Of a stretch of DNA of 51,460 nt, positions 6,944 to 15,596 are shown piece after piece. The translations under genes and the position numbers were made by a program. Each line of letters starts with the position of its first letter. Position 1 is the stretch's first letter. Source of the stretch: Archaeoglobus_B sp964471215 (GTDB taxonomy: Archaea; Halobacteriota; Archaeoglobi; Archaeoglobales; Archaeoglobaceae); contig CAYYFC010000004.1 of NCBI GenBank assembly GCA_964471215.1, forward strand, positions 1 to 51,460. The letters are read 5' to 3'. Below the pieces are notes generated by a model, which saw only the letters and a list, made by a program, of their open reading frames with translations, did not search any database and was not told where the DNA came from.

Positions 6944-7657
6944 TTATTCCTCTAAATCGATCACATCCTCAAGTCTCAATACATTCATATATAGGGCAGA
7001 TCCTATCACAACACCTGCTGCACCTATCCTCTTTATATTCATAACATCACGTCTCGAAGTTATCCCACCTGCGACATATACGGGGAGATCCACGCTTCTT
7101 ACGATCCTCTCTATCCTCTCCAGTTCTACACCAGACACGAGACCCTCAACATCTATATTCGTGTAAAGTATCGACACATCACAATCCTCGTATATCCTTG
7201 CTATTTCAACCGGGGTAAATTCCGTAATACTTTTCCATCCCTCTATAGCAACTCTGTTCCTTCTGGAATCGACTGCAATCATAATCCTATTTGGATACAT
7301 CTCCGCGAGTTTCTTAACAGACCTCACATCCCTTATGGCGAGAGTTCCAAGTATTACTCTATCAATTCCGTTTTTTATTAGTCTTCTAGCAATTCTAATA
7401 TCTCTTATCCCTCCACCTACCTGCATCTCCACTTTAAATCTCTTTTTAATGTCCATTATTACATCCTCATGCCTAAGTCTTCCCCTGAATGCACCGTCGA
7501 GATCGATTAAATGCAAGGCTCTTGCTCCTCTTTTAATCCAGTTATCCGCAACATCAATCGGATTATCAAGCATAACAGTTACTTCATCTTCTCTTCCCCT
7601 TCTCAATCTCACGACCTTTCCTCCCTTCAGATCTATCGCGGGGAGTATCCTGAACAT
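6944..7657 (-). CDS. hisA: Phosphoribosylformimino-AICAR phosphate isomerase (HisA)
   Basis: HisA is a TIM-barrel enzyme of histidine synthesis that isomerises ProFAR to PRFAR. The 237 residues start with LPAIDLKGGKVVRL, whose aspartate is the general base, and include LIDLDGAF, the phosphate loop QVGGGIRD and the second-half loop YVAGGITSRRD. All are typical of the family. It follows the Trm10-type gene by only 4 bases on the same strand, so transcription probably runs from COG2426 through Trm10 and hisA, and perhaps into hisB. Confidence 0.95.
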   Translation of the reverse strand: MFRILPAIDLKGGKVVRLRRGREDEVTVMLDNPIDVADNWIKRGARALHLIDLDGAFRGRLRHEDVIMDIKKRFKVEMQVGGGIRDIRIARRLIKNGIDRVILGTLAIRDVRSVKKLAEMYPNRIMIAVDSRRNRVAIEGWKSITEFTPVEIARIYEDCDVSILYTNIDVEGLVSGVELERIERIVRSVDLPVYVAGGITSRRDVMNIKRIGAAGVVIGSALYMNVLRLEDVIDLEE

Positions 7658-7661
7658 GGAT

Positions 7662-8687
7662 TCACTTGTATTTCAAAATATATCTATGTTTTTTTTCATC
7701 CCACTTCGCATTTTTTACAAGCTCATCAAATTTGCAGTCGTCCATTACTAGGTATCCCAATTCGCTGCAGACATCGTAAAAATCTTTGATCCTTATGTTA
7801 AGCCAGTCAAATTCCGAAAAAATAGATTTCTTAACTATTCTAAACGGTTTTCCGTTCACATCCACTCTGACTGTTCTCTTGGGCAACTCCTTTCTAAGCC
7901 TCCACTTCGCGACAAGCGGTGACTGTACATCTTTCACAGCCTTCTCGACATCCATACCGTCCATGACAACCTTTAAGACTATCTCAGCAATTGTGTTTAT
8001 CCTGTCTGGAACGCCTACAGTATCACCCCTCAGCAGTATCCTCATAGACCTAAATCTTATACCCTCTCTTTCAAGCGCATCACCTATTCTCGACGTCCAT
8101 CCTTTCTTTTCTCCACTTTTATCTACTATACCTCCAATTATAAAGCACTCAGCCCTCTCACCCCTGAAAACTTCATCTCCGCTCGGATCCAGTAATATAA
8201 CATCTCTAATATTTTTGTTCTTTATAAATTCAGCTGTAGAGCTGTAGTATTCACCAAGACCGCAGTTTAGATGTGTAATGATTAATCTTTCATCCCACAT
8301 GTACTTCCTCACAACACCAAGAGTCTGTTCTATCTGTAGCAGTATTTTCCTCTTTTCCTTTTCCGTGTGATCATCGAAAAAACTGCAGTCCACAACTATG
8401 TATGGGAAGTACTCGCATTCGACCTCCTTCAGCATTTCATCTCTCGTTAGAAGCACATCACATTCACGGCATCTACCGACAAATGCATCGGCGTAATCCA
8501 CAGGATTTCCATTTAAATCATATGCTCTGCCCCTAAATCCCCTGCAAACTTTCGCCCTGTTAAGAATTACATATACCGCCATCATCTGCAGGACATCATC
8601 ACTCTCAATAATCCTATTTATATTTGTGGATACGGATTTTATTCCTCTACTTTTTAGTATCCTCACGAACACATCTTTCAGTTTCAC
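7662..8687 (-). CDS. Trm10-type SPOUT tRNA (position 9) methyltransferase
   Basis: Archaeal Trm10 proteins methylate N1 of purine 9 in tRNA using S-adenosylmethionine. This 341-residue protein shows the SPOUT core of that family: IVVDCSFFDDHTEKEKRK, then RLIITHLN, the cofactor-binding loops FIIGGIVDKSG and ILLRGDTVGVPDRIN, and a C-terminal tRNA-recognition part. An N-terminal segment with CRGFRGRAYDLNG and CRECDVLL may bind RNA or a metal. The assignment comes from recognised motifs and overall order, not a search. The upstream membrane-protein gene overlaps it by 41 bases. Confidence 0.75.
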   Translation of the reverse strand: MKLKDVFVRILKSRGIKSVSTNINRIIESDDVLQMMAVYVILNRAKVCRGFRGRAYDLNGNPVDYADAFVGRCRECDVLLTRDEMLKEVECEYFPYIVVDCSFFDDHTEKEKRKILLQIEQTLGVVRKYMWDERLIITHLNCGLGEYYSSTAEFIKNKNIRDVILLDPSGDEVFRGERAECFIIGGIVDKSGEKKGWTSRIGDALEREGIRFRSMRILLRGDTVGVPDRINTIAEIVLKVVMDGMDVEKAVKDVQSPLVAKWRLRKELPKRTVRVDVNGKPFRIVKKSIFSEFDWLNIRIKDFYDVCSELGYLVMDDCKFDELVKNAKWDEKKHRYILKYK

Positions 8688-9336
8688 GTATGATATCCTG
8701 CAACGTGTAATATTTTCCTATCGTTTTTATGATCAGTCCGATAAGTAGAATTAACAGGATTACTATTAAAACTGTATAGCCCCTGAAGTACTGCGACAGA
8801 TAACTCGATATAAGGGCTATGACCATCGAACTCAAGAAGGATGCGAATATTATCGTTAAAAAAAGCTTTAAACTGTCAAGACCCAGCAGCTTTCCTATTA
8901 TGCTCGCTGTTGTACTACCTGTTCCCTGAAAAGGTATGAATACGAATATGAATAAACCGACATAAGTATTTCTCTGAAGGTTGTATTTAACTATGAAATC
9001 TTTTGCCTTTTCCTCTATTTTTTTCAAAAGAGAACCGATTTTAGGTACTATACTTAATAGATCGAAGTTCCATATTATAAACATCGCGGATATTGCATCC
9101 GTATACGTTATGAGGAAAACAGGTATGAGTACAGCTTTGATGTCACCGACGTAACCCTTTAAAAACGATGTCATCAGCGGTATCACGCTCTCCTTTCCCG
9201 CCGGGGGAATGAAATATGCGAGGAGAAATCCCCCTATGATCCTGTAGTATCTGTCGAACATGAATATCATTATTAAAAGTATCAGGTATAGAATAGGAGG
9301 TAATGTTAGATACAATATCCTTCTTCTCGTCTTCAC
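8647..9336 (-). CDS. COG2426 (Sm_multidrug_ex) family membrane protein
   Basis: This 229-residue, strongly hydrophobic protein has about five or six membrane segments. It carries the two signatures of the family usually annotated as putative small multidrug export proteins: IPPAGKESVIPL after the second helix, and FIPFQGTGSTTASIIGKLLG in the middle. Those proline/glycine loops resemble the re-entrant loops of DedA-like transporters. Substrate and true function are unknown. Its 3' end overlaps the Trm10-type gene by 41 bases, which implies cotranscription. Confidence 0.75.
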   Translation of the reverse strand: MKTRRRILYLTLPPILYLILLIMIFMFDRYYRIIGGFLLAYFIPPAGKESVIPLMTSFLKGYVGDIKAVLIPVFLITYTDAISAMFIIWNFDLLSIVPKIGSLLKKIEEKAKDFIVKYNLQRNTYVGLFIFVFIPFQGTGSTTASIIGKLLGLDSLKLFLTIIFASFLSSMVIALISSYLSQYFRGYTVLIVILLILLIGLIIKTIGKYYTLQDIIRETERCVREDTKK

Positions 9337-9573
9337 AAGCCTAGTTCTCAGGGTAAACTTATATGTATTTCTGAAGGGATCGTGACAGTTTCAATTTATG
9401 TAAAACGTCAGACAATGACAAAAAAACTCTTAAATGATTTATTACTGCTCTTTCATTGTTAATTACCGATACATTTGGCTAAAAAAGGGATAAAATCATG
9501 AAGAAACCGTTAAAGGATGGAGAAATTCCGTATTGGGAAAGTGAAAGAGAAAAAAGGATGGCTTTGTAAAATA

Positions 9574-9960
9574 CTACATTTCTTCAGCATTTTTGAACAG
9601 GTAAAACCTCTCGCCCTTATAATTGACAAGTCTTCCCCCAACACAGTACTCGTTGCCAAAAGGTCTTATTATACAGTCGGCATGAACACTTCTTGCGATT
9701 GATATTATATAATTATGTAGCTCGGGCGGCGGTCTTATCGAATATATCAGACTGCTTCCCTCATAAATGCTCAAATTTGGATTTATTATATCATCTCTAA
9801 AGAATTTGACATGTCTGACTGGTATTTCTTTCACATCAACTGCAATAACATCCAAACCTCTTTTAATAAGCTCAATAGCCACATCCCAATAATAACCTAT
9901 ACCAATTTCAATAATTTTACCTTTATAATTTTTTGCTATGTATTCGGCTATCTGCAACAC
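9574..9960 (-). CDS. UPF0146 family protein, methyltransferase-like fold
   Basis: This 128-residue protein matches the archaeal UPF0146 pattern. It opens with a Rossmann-type start KIIEIGIGYYWDVAIELIKR and VIAVDVKE, continues with the signature NPNLSIYEGSSLIYSIRPPP, and ends with CIIRPFGNE. The glycine-rich first strand looks like an S-adenosylmethionine-binding motif, but no substrate is known. It is divergent from the acetyltransferase gene, separated by about 40 bases. The family assignment is good; function is unknown. Confidence 0.78.
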   Translation of the reverse strand: MLQIAEYIAKNYKGKIIEIGIGYYWDVAIELIKRGLDVIAVDVKEIPVRHVKFFRDDIINPNLSIYEGSSLIYSIRPPPELHNYIISIARSVHADCIIRPFGNEYCVGGRLVNYKGERFYLFKNAEEM

Positions 9961-10002
9961 AAGTATTTAATCTTCCAAGTTATAAATCATATTGTGCTGA
10001 GT

Positions 10003-10443
10003 GTGGTGATCAGGGACTACGATATAAGAGATTTTAAGGATATAATAGAAATAGATTCAGAAGCTTTCTCACCCCGAAATCCGGTTTACGATGCTTATAT
10101 ATACACTACGTTTGGAAGCGATTTACTCGTTGCAGACGTAGGTGGAAAAGTTGTTGGTTACATAGCAATAATGAGCCTGAGCCGTGAAGAGGCGAAGATA
10201 ATATCGTTTGCCGTAAGGAAAAAGTTCAGAAGAAAGGGCATAGGAAAGAGGCTTTTAAAAGCTGCAATAGAGAGATGTAGAGAAAGAGGAAAGAAGAAGA
10301 TTTTACTAGAGGTAAGGGTTTCGAACTTCATTGCTCAAAATCTTTATAAAAAAATGGGGTTTAAGATCATAGACATCATACCGAACTATTATACCGATGG
10401 TGAGGATGCATATCTTATGGCACTAGATATCAGCGAACAATAG
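10003..10443 (+). CDS. GNAT-family N-acetyltransferase (RimI/Ard1-like)
   Basis: This is an acetyl-CoA-dependent transferase of about 146 residues. The core shows VGYIAIMSL, the acetyl-CoA loop RRKGIGKRLLKAA and the C-terminal VSNFIAQNLYKKMGF, as in RimI/Ard1 enzymes that acetylate protein N-termini. The frame is open upstream to 9811, but that part would overlap the divergent UPF0146 gene and lacks family residues. The GTG at 10003, or the next codon GTG at 10006, fits the domain start (VIRDYDIRDF). Its 3' end overlaps the convergent UPF0058 gene by 14 bases. The substrate cannot be told from sequence. Confidence 0.85.
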   Translation: MVIRDYDIRDFKDIIEIDSEAFSPRNPVYDAYIYTTFGSDLLVADVGGKVVGYIAIMSLSREEAKIISFAVRKKFRRKGIGKRLLKAAIERCRERGKKKILLEVRVSNFIAQNLYKKMGFKIIDIIPNYYTDGEDAYLMALDISEQ

Positions 10444-10705
10444 AATTTAGAAGCTCTCTTATCTTCGGATTTCTTATCAACTCATCTGGCTGCTTTTCTT
10501 TGAATATCTCAGATATACCTCTGCACAATATTAAAATAGCCCTTTTATGTTCCTCCTTGCTCTTATGTATATGAACTGGTTGAATTCCGAGCCTGTCATA
10601 AAGCTCGAAATGCCCGTTTGCGATGCCAGCACTTTCAAAAAACCTCTTTACGTTGAACAATGCTAAATGTAGAAGAACTATTTCTTCTTTGTGCATAGTC
10701 ATCAT
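10430..10705 (-). CDS. UPF0058 family small protein
   Basis: A 91-residue, mostly helical protein. It matches the archaeal UPF0058 pattern: MHKEEIVLLHLALFNVKRFF, then the signature LGIQPVHIHKSKEEHKRAI, then a short helical tail. The likely start is the internal ATG five codons in (MHKEE), which is the family's usual N-terminus. Function is unknown. The histidines of the HIHKSKEEH segment could bind a metal, but this is conjecture. Confidence 0.78.
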   Translation of the reverse strand: MMTMHKEEIVLLHLALFNVKRFFESAGIANGHFELYDRLGIQPVHIHKSKEEHKRAILILCRGISEIFKEKQPDELIRNPKIRELLNSIVR

Positions 10706-10817
10706 GACATTGTGCTTAAAGGAGTTAAAAAGATTATTGTTAGGTAAATATAATTACATATGTTGTCATACATGCTAATTTGTATCATTATCTTTCATTA
10801 CAATTGATTCCAAAATT

Positions 10818-10829
10818 CTTATATACTTT
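10818..10829 (+). promoter_or_regulatory. TATA box of the tRNA-Cys gene
   Basis: CTTATATACTTT lies about 20-31 bases before the first base of the tRNA, matching the archaeal TTTATATA consensus and spacing. The call is made from position and sequence. Confidence 0.6.
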
Positions 10830-10848
10830 TTGCTATAAAGGCATTATA

Positions 10849-10919
10849 GCCAGGGTGGCAGAGGGGCCATGCGGGGGACTGCAGATCCCCTGACCCCGGT
10901 TCGAATCCGGGCCCTGGCT
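10849..10919 (+). tRNA. tRNA-Cys (anticodon GCA)
   Basis: The cloverleaf folds completely. The acceptor stem is GCCAGGG (10849-10855) with CCCTGGC (10912-10918), followed by a U discriminator as expected for cysteine tRNA. The anticodon loop is ACTGCAGAT, which centres GCA. The T arm is CCCGG-TTCGAAT-CCGGG. There is no intron and no encoded CCA. It is a single-gene unit with its own TATA box, standing between UPF0058 and the tRNA thiolase gene. Confidence 0.97.
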
Positions 10920-11107
10920 CTATTTTCCATATTTAAAGCTGAATTACGATTTCTCTACATCTTCCGTTTACCGATGGAATGAGACTCTACAGTTTCTATT
11001 CTGTCCTGATTGTCTCAATCAAAGAGATTTTTCACATTAAATCATACTACAAGCCGTATCAAACCTCAACGATTGTTATTCAAGCTTTAAGATATTCTCA
11101 TCTGGGA

Positions 11108-11989
11108 TTAATCCCGGGTTCCTACCTTCGAATACCTTTTAACAATTTTGCAAAAAGAGCAAATATCGGAATTCGATATTTCGCCACATATCTTGCAGTG
11201 CTTAAGCTTCCATTCCTCATACTTCACATATTTAGCAAGTTTAACAAGATTTCTGATAAAATTCTGTTTAAATCCTGGTTTCTTATATTCTATATCGTAT
11301 ATTATTTCTTTCCATATGTCTTTGGGTGCATAAGGACAGTTTTCCGTAACAAATGGTATGTTTAACGAAAGAAGGAGTAGTGCGTTTTCTTTTTCTGTTT
11401 TTGTAAAAACAGGCTTGGATTTCGTCACAAACTTGTCGAATCCCTCAATTCTAGGTCTCAGCTTCTGTACGAATTCCATATTCCCACTTAAAACGTTTTT
11501 TATGAAAAAGAGAATTATGTCTTCTGCCGTATGACCTGTTGAGACAACATCGAATCCATTTATTCTTGCAAACCTGTTCATGATATATCTCTTAGCAGTT
11601 CCGCAAACCGAGCACACCTTTTTAAACTCCACATCCTCTATGCGGAATCCGTAATCTTCAAGTTTGACGACATTTAAATTCAGATCAAACGTGCTCGCAA
11701 ACTCCTCAACAATTCTTTTCGAGTTCTTGGAGTAATTTCCTATCCCGAGATCTATGTAGAGGACTTCGATATCGTAATCGAGTTTTTTAAGAGCGTAAGC
11801 CATTGCAAGACTGTCCTTACCACCAGAAACACAGGCAAGTATTCTCTCAGATCTTTTCAGGATCTCATATCTCTTTATATCCCTCTTCAAGGAATCCATG
11901 TAAAATTTGACGTAGCAATTATCGCATAGGGCGAGTCTATAATTTCTTAAATATGTTATTGCCTTTTTCTTACATCTCTTGCACTTCAT
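11108..11989 (-). CDS. tRNA 2-thiouridine synthase, TtuA/NcsA (TtcA-like PP-loop) family
   Basis: This family adenylates a tRNA uridine or cytidine and inserts sulfur; in thermophiles TtuA thiolates U54 for heat stability. The 293-residue protein has an N-terminal zinc-binding CKRCKKK and CDNC, the PP-loop SGGKDSLA near residue 56, and the cysteines CSVC near residue 131 plus CPY later, which in homologues hold an iron-sulfur cluster. A C-terminal zinc ribbon (CKICGEI and CSFCK) completes it. Whether the target is U54 or U34 cannot be decided from sequence. It is divergent from proS, with a 48-base shared promoter region. Confidence 0.85.
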   Translation of the reverse strand: MKCKRCKKKAITYLRNYRLALCDNCYVKFYMDSLKRDIKRYEILKRSERILACVSGGKDSLAMAYALKKLDYDIEVLYIDLGIGNYSKNSKRIVEEFASTFDLNLNVVKLEDYGFRIEDVEFKKVCSVCGTAKRYIMNRFARINGFDVVSTGHTAEDIILFFIKNVLSGNMEFVQKLRPRIEGFDKFVTKSKPVFTKTEKENALLLLSLNIPFVTENCPYAPKDIWKEIIYDIEYKKPGFKQNFIRNLVKLAKYVKYEEWKLKHCKICGEISNSDICSFCKIVKRYSKVGTRD

Positions 11990-12037
11990 CTCATTACCTA
12001 TAGAAAGGTTTAATAAAAGTCTGTCGTTTTTAGAATT

Positions 12038-13462
12038 GTGCTACCACCAAAGGAGAGTTTTTCAGAATGGTATCACGAACTCATCCAGCAGGCTGAGATA
12101 ATGGATATAAGATACCCCGTCAAGGGTCTTTACATATGGCTTCCGTTCGGATTTAAACTCAGACAGCTTGTTTACTCAAAGCTGAGGGAACTTCTGGATA
12201 AGGATCATCAGGAAGTTTACTTCCCGACACTCATTCCTGAAAGCGAGCTGAGAAAAGAAAGCAGGCATATAAGGGGATTTGAGGATGAGGTTTACTGGGT
12301 CACGCATGGAGGACTGGAGCCGCTTGACGTAAAACTAGCTTTAAGGCCGACAAGCGAGACAGCGATATATCCCATATTTAAGCTCTGGATAAGAAGTCAT
12401 GCCGATCTTCCCTTAAAGATATATCAGATAGTGAACATATTCAGATACGAAACAAAGCATACAAGACCTCTTATAAGGCTCAGGGAGGTTACATCGTTTA
12501 AAGAAGCTCATACTGCTCATAGAAGCTATGAAGAAGCAGAAGAACAGGTTAAAGAGGCTATAAAGATCTATAAAGATTTCTACGATTTCTTGGCAATTCC
12601 CTACATGATATTCAGAAGACCAGAATGGGATAAGTTCCCAGGAGCTGATTACACCATCGCATTCGACACAATTATGCCGGATGGAAGAACTCTGCAGATA
12701 GGAACGGTTCACAACTTAGCGGACAACTTCTCAAGAACTTTTGATATAAAATATGAAACCCCTGACGGCGATCATAGATATGTCCATCAGACATGTTACG
12801 GTATTTCAGAGAGATGCATAGCATCCCTCATAAGCATACACGGTGATGATCTGGGTCTGGTCTTACCTTTCGAGGTTGCACCGATTCAGATAGTCATAAT
12901 ACCCATACTTTACAAGGGAAAGGAATCAGATGTTATGAAGCTTTCAAGAGAGGTTTTTGAGAGGACGAAAGATTTCAACTTTAGGGTTTTTCTTGATGAC
13001 AGCGACGAGAGACCTGGAGCAAAGTATTATAAGTGGGAGTTGAAGGGTGTTCCGATGAGAATTGAAATAGGACCAAAGGAGGTCGAAGAAAGAACTATTG
13101 TCGTTTCTTTTAGAGATGAAAAGAAGAAGTTTAAGATTAAGCTTGAAGATCTTACAAAGGGAAGGATAGAGGAATGGGCAAGAGATTTGAAGGAGAGGTT
13201 AAAGAGAAGAGCGATCGAAAATGCAAAATCAAAGATAAGGATATGCAAAAATATCGAAGAGGTAAATGAATGGCTTGAGAACAGAGGTGTCAGCCTGATT
13301 TATCTATGCGAGGACTGTGGAAGGGAAATAGAGGAAGAGGTATCAGGGGATATATTGGGAAGGTTTGAGGAGATCCCAGAATGGTTAGATATTGAATCTG
13401 AAGGGGATTGTATAATCTGTGGAAAAAAAGGATATTTGAGCGCTGTTGCAAAAACTTATTAA
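12038..13462 (+). CDS. proS: Prolyl-tRNA synthetase, archaeal/eukaryotic type
   Basis: This class II synthetase charges tRNA-Pro. Its 474 residues include motif 1 (YPVKGLYIWLPFGFKLRQ), motif 2 (IVNIFRYETKHTRPLIRLRE) and motif 3 (GISERCIASLISIHGDD), the anticodon-binding domain, and the C-terminal zinc domain of the archaeal type (CEDCG and CIICGK, ending in a conserved tyrosine). The start is GTG at 12038, which places LPPKESFSEWYHEL at the N-terminus as in relatives. A TATA-like GTTTAATAAAAG about 25 bases upstream suggests a leaderless message. The end overlaps atpD by 4 bases, convergently. Confidence 0.97.
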   Translation: MLPPKESFSEWYHELIQQAEIMDIRYPVKGLYIWLPFGFKLRQLVYSKLRELLDKDHQEVYFPTLIPESELRKESRHIRGFEDEVYWVTHGGLEPLDVKLALRPTSETAIYPIFKLWIRSHADLPLKIYQIVNIFRYETKHTRPLIRLREVTSFKEAHTAHRSYEEAEEQVKEAIKIYKDFYDFLAIPYMIFRRPEWDKFPGADYTIAFDTIMPDGRTLQIGTVHNLADNFSRTFDIKYETPDGDHRYVHQTCYGISERCIASLISIHGDDLGLVLPFEVAPIQIVIIPILYKGKESDVMKLSREVFERTKDFNFRVFLDDSDERPGAKYYKWELKGVPMRIEIGPKEVEERTIVVSFRDEKKKFKIKLEDLTKGRIEEWARDLKERLKRRAIENAKSKIRICKNIEEVNEWLENRGVSLIYLCEDCGREIEEEVSGDILGRFEEIPEWLDIESEGDCIICGKKGYLSAVAKTY

Positions 13463-14115
13463 GCTGCTTCCCTCTTAGCCCTCTTAACCTTAAGCTTCTT
13501 CAACCTTATTATATTTTCCCTGTCCATCTCCTCTAGCTTAAAAGATATGAATCTTGCTGTATCCTCCATTGTAGGTATTATCCTATACTCCAAAGCGTTA
13601 ACTCTCCTCTTAGTCTTATCTATTTCCTCTATAAGCCTTCTAAGCGTTGTCTCTACTTCTGCAACCTCGAGTATTGAATCTACCAGTTCCTCATACGCCT
13701 CAACCGCCTCATCTATTCTCGCAGTCGTTCCTATAACACCGTACTCTCTCTCTATAACCTTCTTCCTAACCCTTTCCCTTTTTATGACGGGGACGACGAC
13801 ACCCATTATGTTCTTCTTCTTCATGACAAATTTAGGCTCGGACTTACGCGATAGAGCTACTGATCTGACTGAAACAACTCCATCAACTGCCATTGCAAGC
13901 GCGAGCTTTTGCTGGGCTCTTTCAAGTTTCTCTGCCATACCTCCGATAACCCTTTTAGCCTCCTCGAGCAGCTCTCTGAATTCGGTAATCAGGCTGTCTC
14001 TTTTCATTTTAAGTAGTTCGTAACCTCTCTTAGCCATTTTTATCTTCCTTCTGAGCTTAATCAGTTCCATTCTTGTTGGCTGAACCTTTAAAACAGACGC
14101 CATATATACCACCAA
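13459..14115 (-). CDS. atpD: A-type ATP synthase subunit D
   Basis: Subunit D is the coiled-coil central shaft that turns inside the A3B3 head. The 218-residue protein is almost all helix: an N-terminal coiled coil beginning VQPTRMELIKLRRKIKMAKRG, a short middle part (VPVIKRERVRKK), and a second long helix ending in the basic RLKKLKVKRAKREAA. It is the last gene of the ATP synthase operon, 24 bases after atpB. The ATG at residue 5 (MASVLKVQPTR) may be the true start. Confidence 0.95.
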   Translation of the reverse strand: MVVYMASVLKVQPTRMELIKLRRKIKMAKRGYELLKMKRDSLITEFRELLEEAKRVIGGMAEKLERAQQKLALAMAVDGVVSVRSVALSRKSEPKFVMKKKNIMGVVVPVIKRERVRKKVIEREYGVIGTTARIDEAVEAYEELVDSILEVAEVETTLRRLIEEIDKTKRRVNALEYRIIPTMEDTARFISFKLEEMDRENIIRLKKLKVKRAKREAA

Positions 14116-14139
14116 AAAATGTTGATAAAAGTGATTTTG

Positions 14140-15591
14140 TTATCTCTTAGTAAGTTCGGCCTCCTTTTCTTCTCTCTTCTCCTCCTCCTTAGCTTCTACC
14201 TTCTTCTTTCTGTACTTCGGATGATACTTCTCTATGAAGTGCTTCTCGATCTTGACAAGCTCTCTTTCTGGAAGCATTGCAAGTAGCTCCCATCCAAGAT
14301 CCAGCGTATATTCGATATCCCTGTCTTCATATCTTCCCTGGTTGAGCCATCTTCTCTCGAATTCATCAGCAAACTTCAGGAACTTCCTGTCTCTTTCTGA
14401 AAGGGCCTCTTCTCCAACTATTGCTACAAGACCTCTCAGATCAACTCCTTCAGCATATGCAGCATACATCTGATCATTCCACTGTTTATGATCGTCTCTT
14501 GTCATTCCAGGGCCAATTCCTTCTTTCATTAGCCTGCTCAGAGATGGTAGAACATCGATCGGTGGATATATACCCTTCATGTGCAGTTCTCTGCTTAAGA
14601 CAAGCTGCCCTTCGGTTATATAACCTGTCAGATCAGGAATCGGATGTGTTATATCATCTGCTGGCATCGTGAGGATCGGGAACTGCGTTATGCTTCCCTT
14701 CTTTCCTCTAATTCTTCCTGCTCTCTCGTATATCGTTGCCAGATCTGTGTACATGTAACCTGGATACCCTCTTCTTCCAGGAACCTCTTCTCTTGCAGCA
14801 CTGATCTCTCTCAAAGCCTCACAGTAGTTTGTCATATCCGTTAGAATTGCCAGGACGTGATAATCGTATTCAAACGCCAAGTACTCGGCAGCAGTCAAGG
14901 CCATTCTCGGTGTTATCAACCTTTCAATTGCCGGGTCGCTTGCGAGGTTCAGGAAAACTACAGCTCTCTCCAAGGCACCTGTTCTTTCGAAGTCCTTCAT
15001 GAAGTAGTTTGCCTCCTCAAACGTTATCCCCATTGCTGCGAACACAACTGCAAACTCCTCTTCCTTACCCAGCACCTTAGCCTGCCTTGCAACCTGTAAG
15101 GCTATATCGTTATGAGGAAGACCTGAACAGCTGAATATCGGTAGTTTCTGACCTCTTACCAGTGTGTTCATTCCGTCTATGGCCGATATTCCTGTCTGTA
15201 TGAATTCTCTTGGATATGCCCTCGCCGATGGGTTAATAGCCGAACCAACGATTGGCCTTCTCTCTTCTGGAACTATTCTGGGACCCCCATCTATTGGTTC
15301 CCCTCTTCCGTTGAATATCCTTCCAACCATGTCTGGTGAACAGTCCAGTCTTACGATGTCTCCTGTAAACCTTACGGAGCATCCTCTGTCCAGACCTCTT
15401 GTACCCTCAAACGCCTGAACAACTACCATGTCCTTTGATGTATCCAATACCTGCCCCTTTCTTGTCGTACCATCTGGTAGCGTTATTAGGACAAGTTCTC
15501 CATAACTAACAGGCTCCGTCTTTTCAACAAAAATTAGGGGACCAGCGATATCTCTTATGGTCTTATACTCCTTCATACCACCCTCTACCAT
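14140..15591 (-). CDS. atpB: A-type ATP synthase subunit B (non-catalytic)
   Basis: Subunit B alternates with A in the soluble head and contributes to the nucleotide sites without a working P-loop of its own. The 483 residues contain FSCSGLPHNDIALQVARQAK, where a true Walker A would be, as is normal for B, and the conserved EVPGRRGYPGYMYTDLATIY. The C-terminus is highly charged (KKKVEAKEEEKREEKEAELT). The gene sits 5 bases after atpA and ahead of atpD. The start could be either the first ATG or the nearby MKEYKTI. Confidence 0.97.
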   Translation of the reverse strand: MVEGGMKEYKTIRDIAGPLIFVEKTEPVSYGELVLITLPDGTTRKGQVLDTSKDMVVVQAFEGTRGLDRGCSVRFTGDIVRLDCSPDMVGRIFNGRGEPIDGGPRIVPEERRPIVGSAINPSARAYPREFIQTGISAIDGMNTLVRGQKLPIFSCSGLPHNDIALQVARQAKVLGKEEEFAVVFAAMGITFEEANYFMKDFERTGALERAVVFLNLASDPAIERLITPRMALTAAEYLAFEYDYHVLAILTDMTNYCEALREISAAREEVPGRRGYPGYMYTDLATIYERAGRIRGKKGSITQFPILTMPADDITHPIPDLTGYITEGQLVLSRELHMKGIYPPIDVLPSLSRLMKEGIGPGMTRDDHKQWNDQMYAAYAEGVDLRGLVAIVGEEALSERDRKFLKFADEFERRWLNQGRYEDRDIEYTLDLGWELLAMLPERELVKIEKHFIEKYHPKYRKKKVEAKEEEKREEKEAELTKR

Positions 15592-15596
15592 CTACA

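Noticed and set aside
9498..9702. Short plus-strand frames (a 23-codon frame at 9498-9569 and a 61-codon frame at 9517-9702) before and over the UPF0146 gene
   Set aside because: The longer one lies largely opposite the well-supported UPF0146 gene and has no family features. The shorter one has a start and a purine-rich leader but is too short to call without conservation data.
14234..15418. Several plus-strand frames opposite atpB
   Set aside because: They are opposite a highly conserved essential gene and their composition is that of a complementary strand, not of a protein family.
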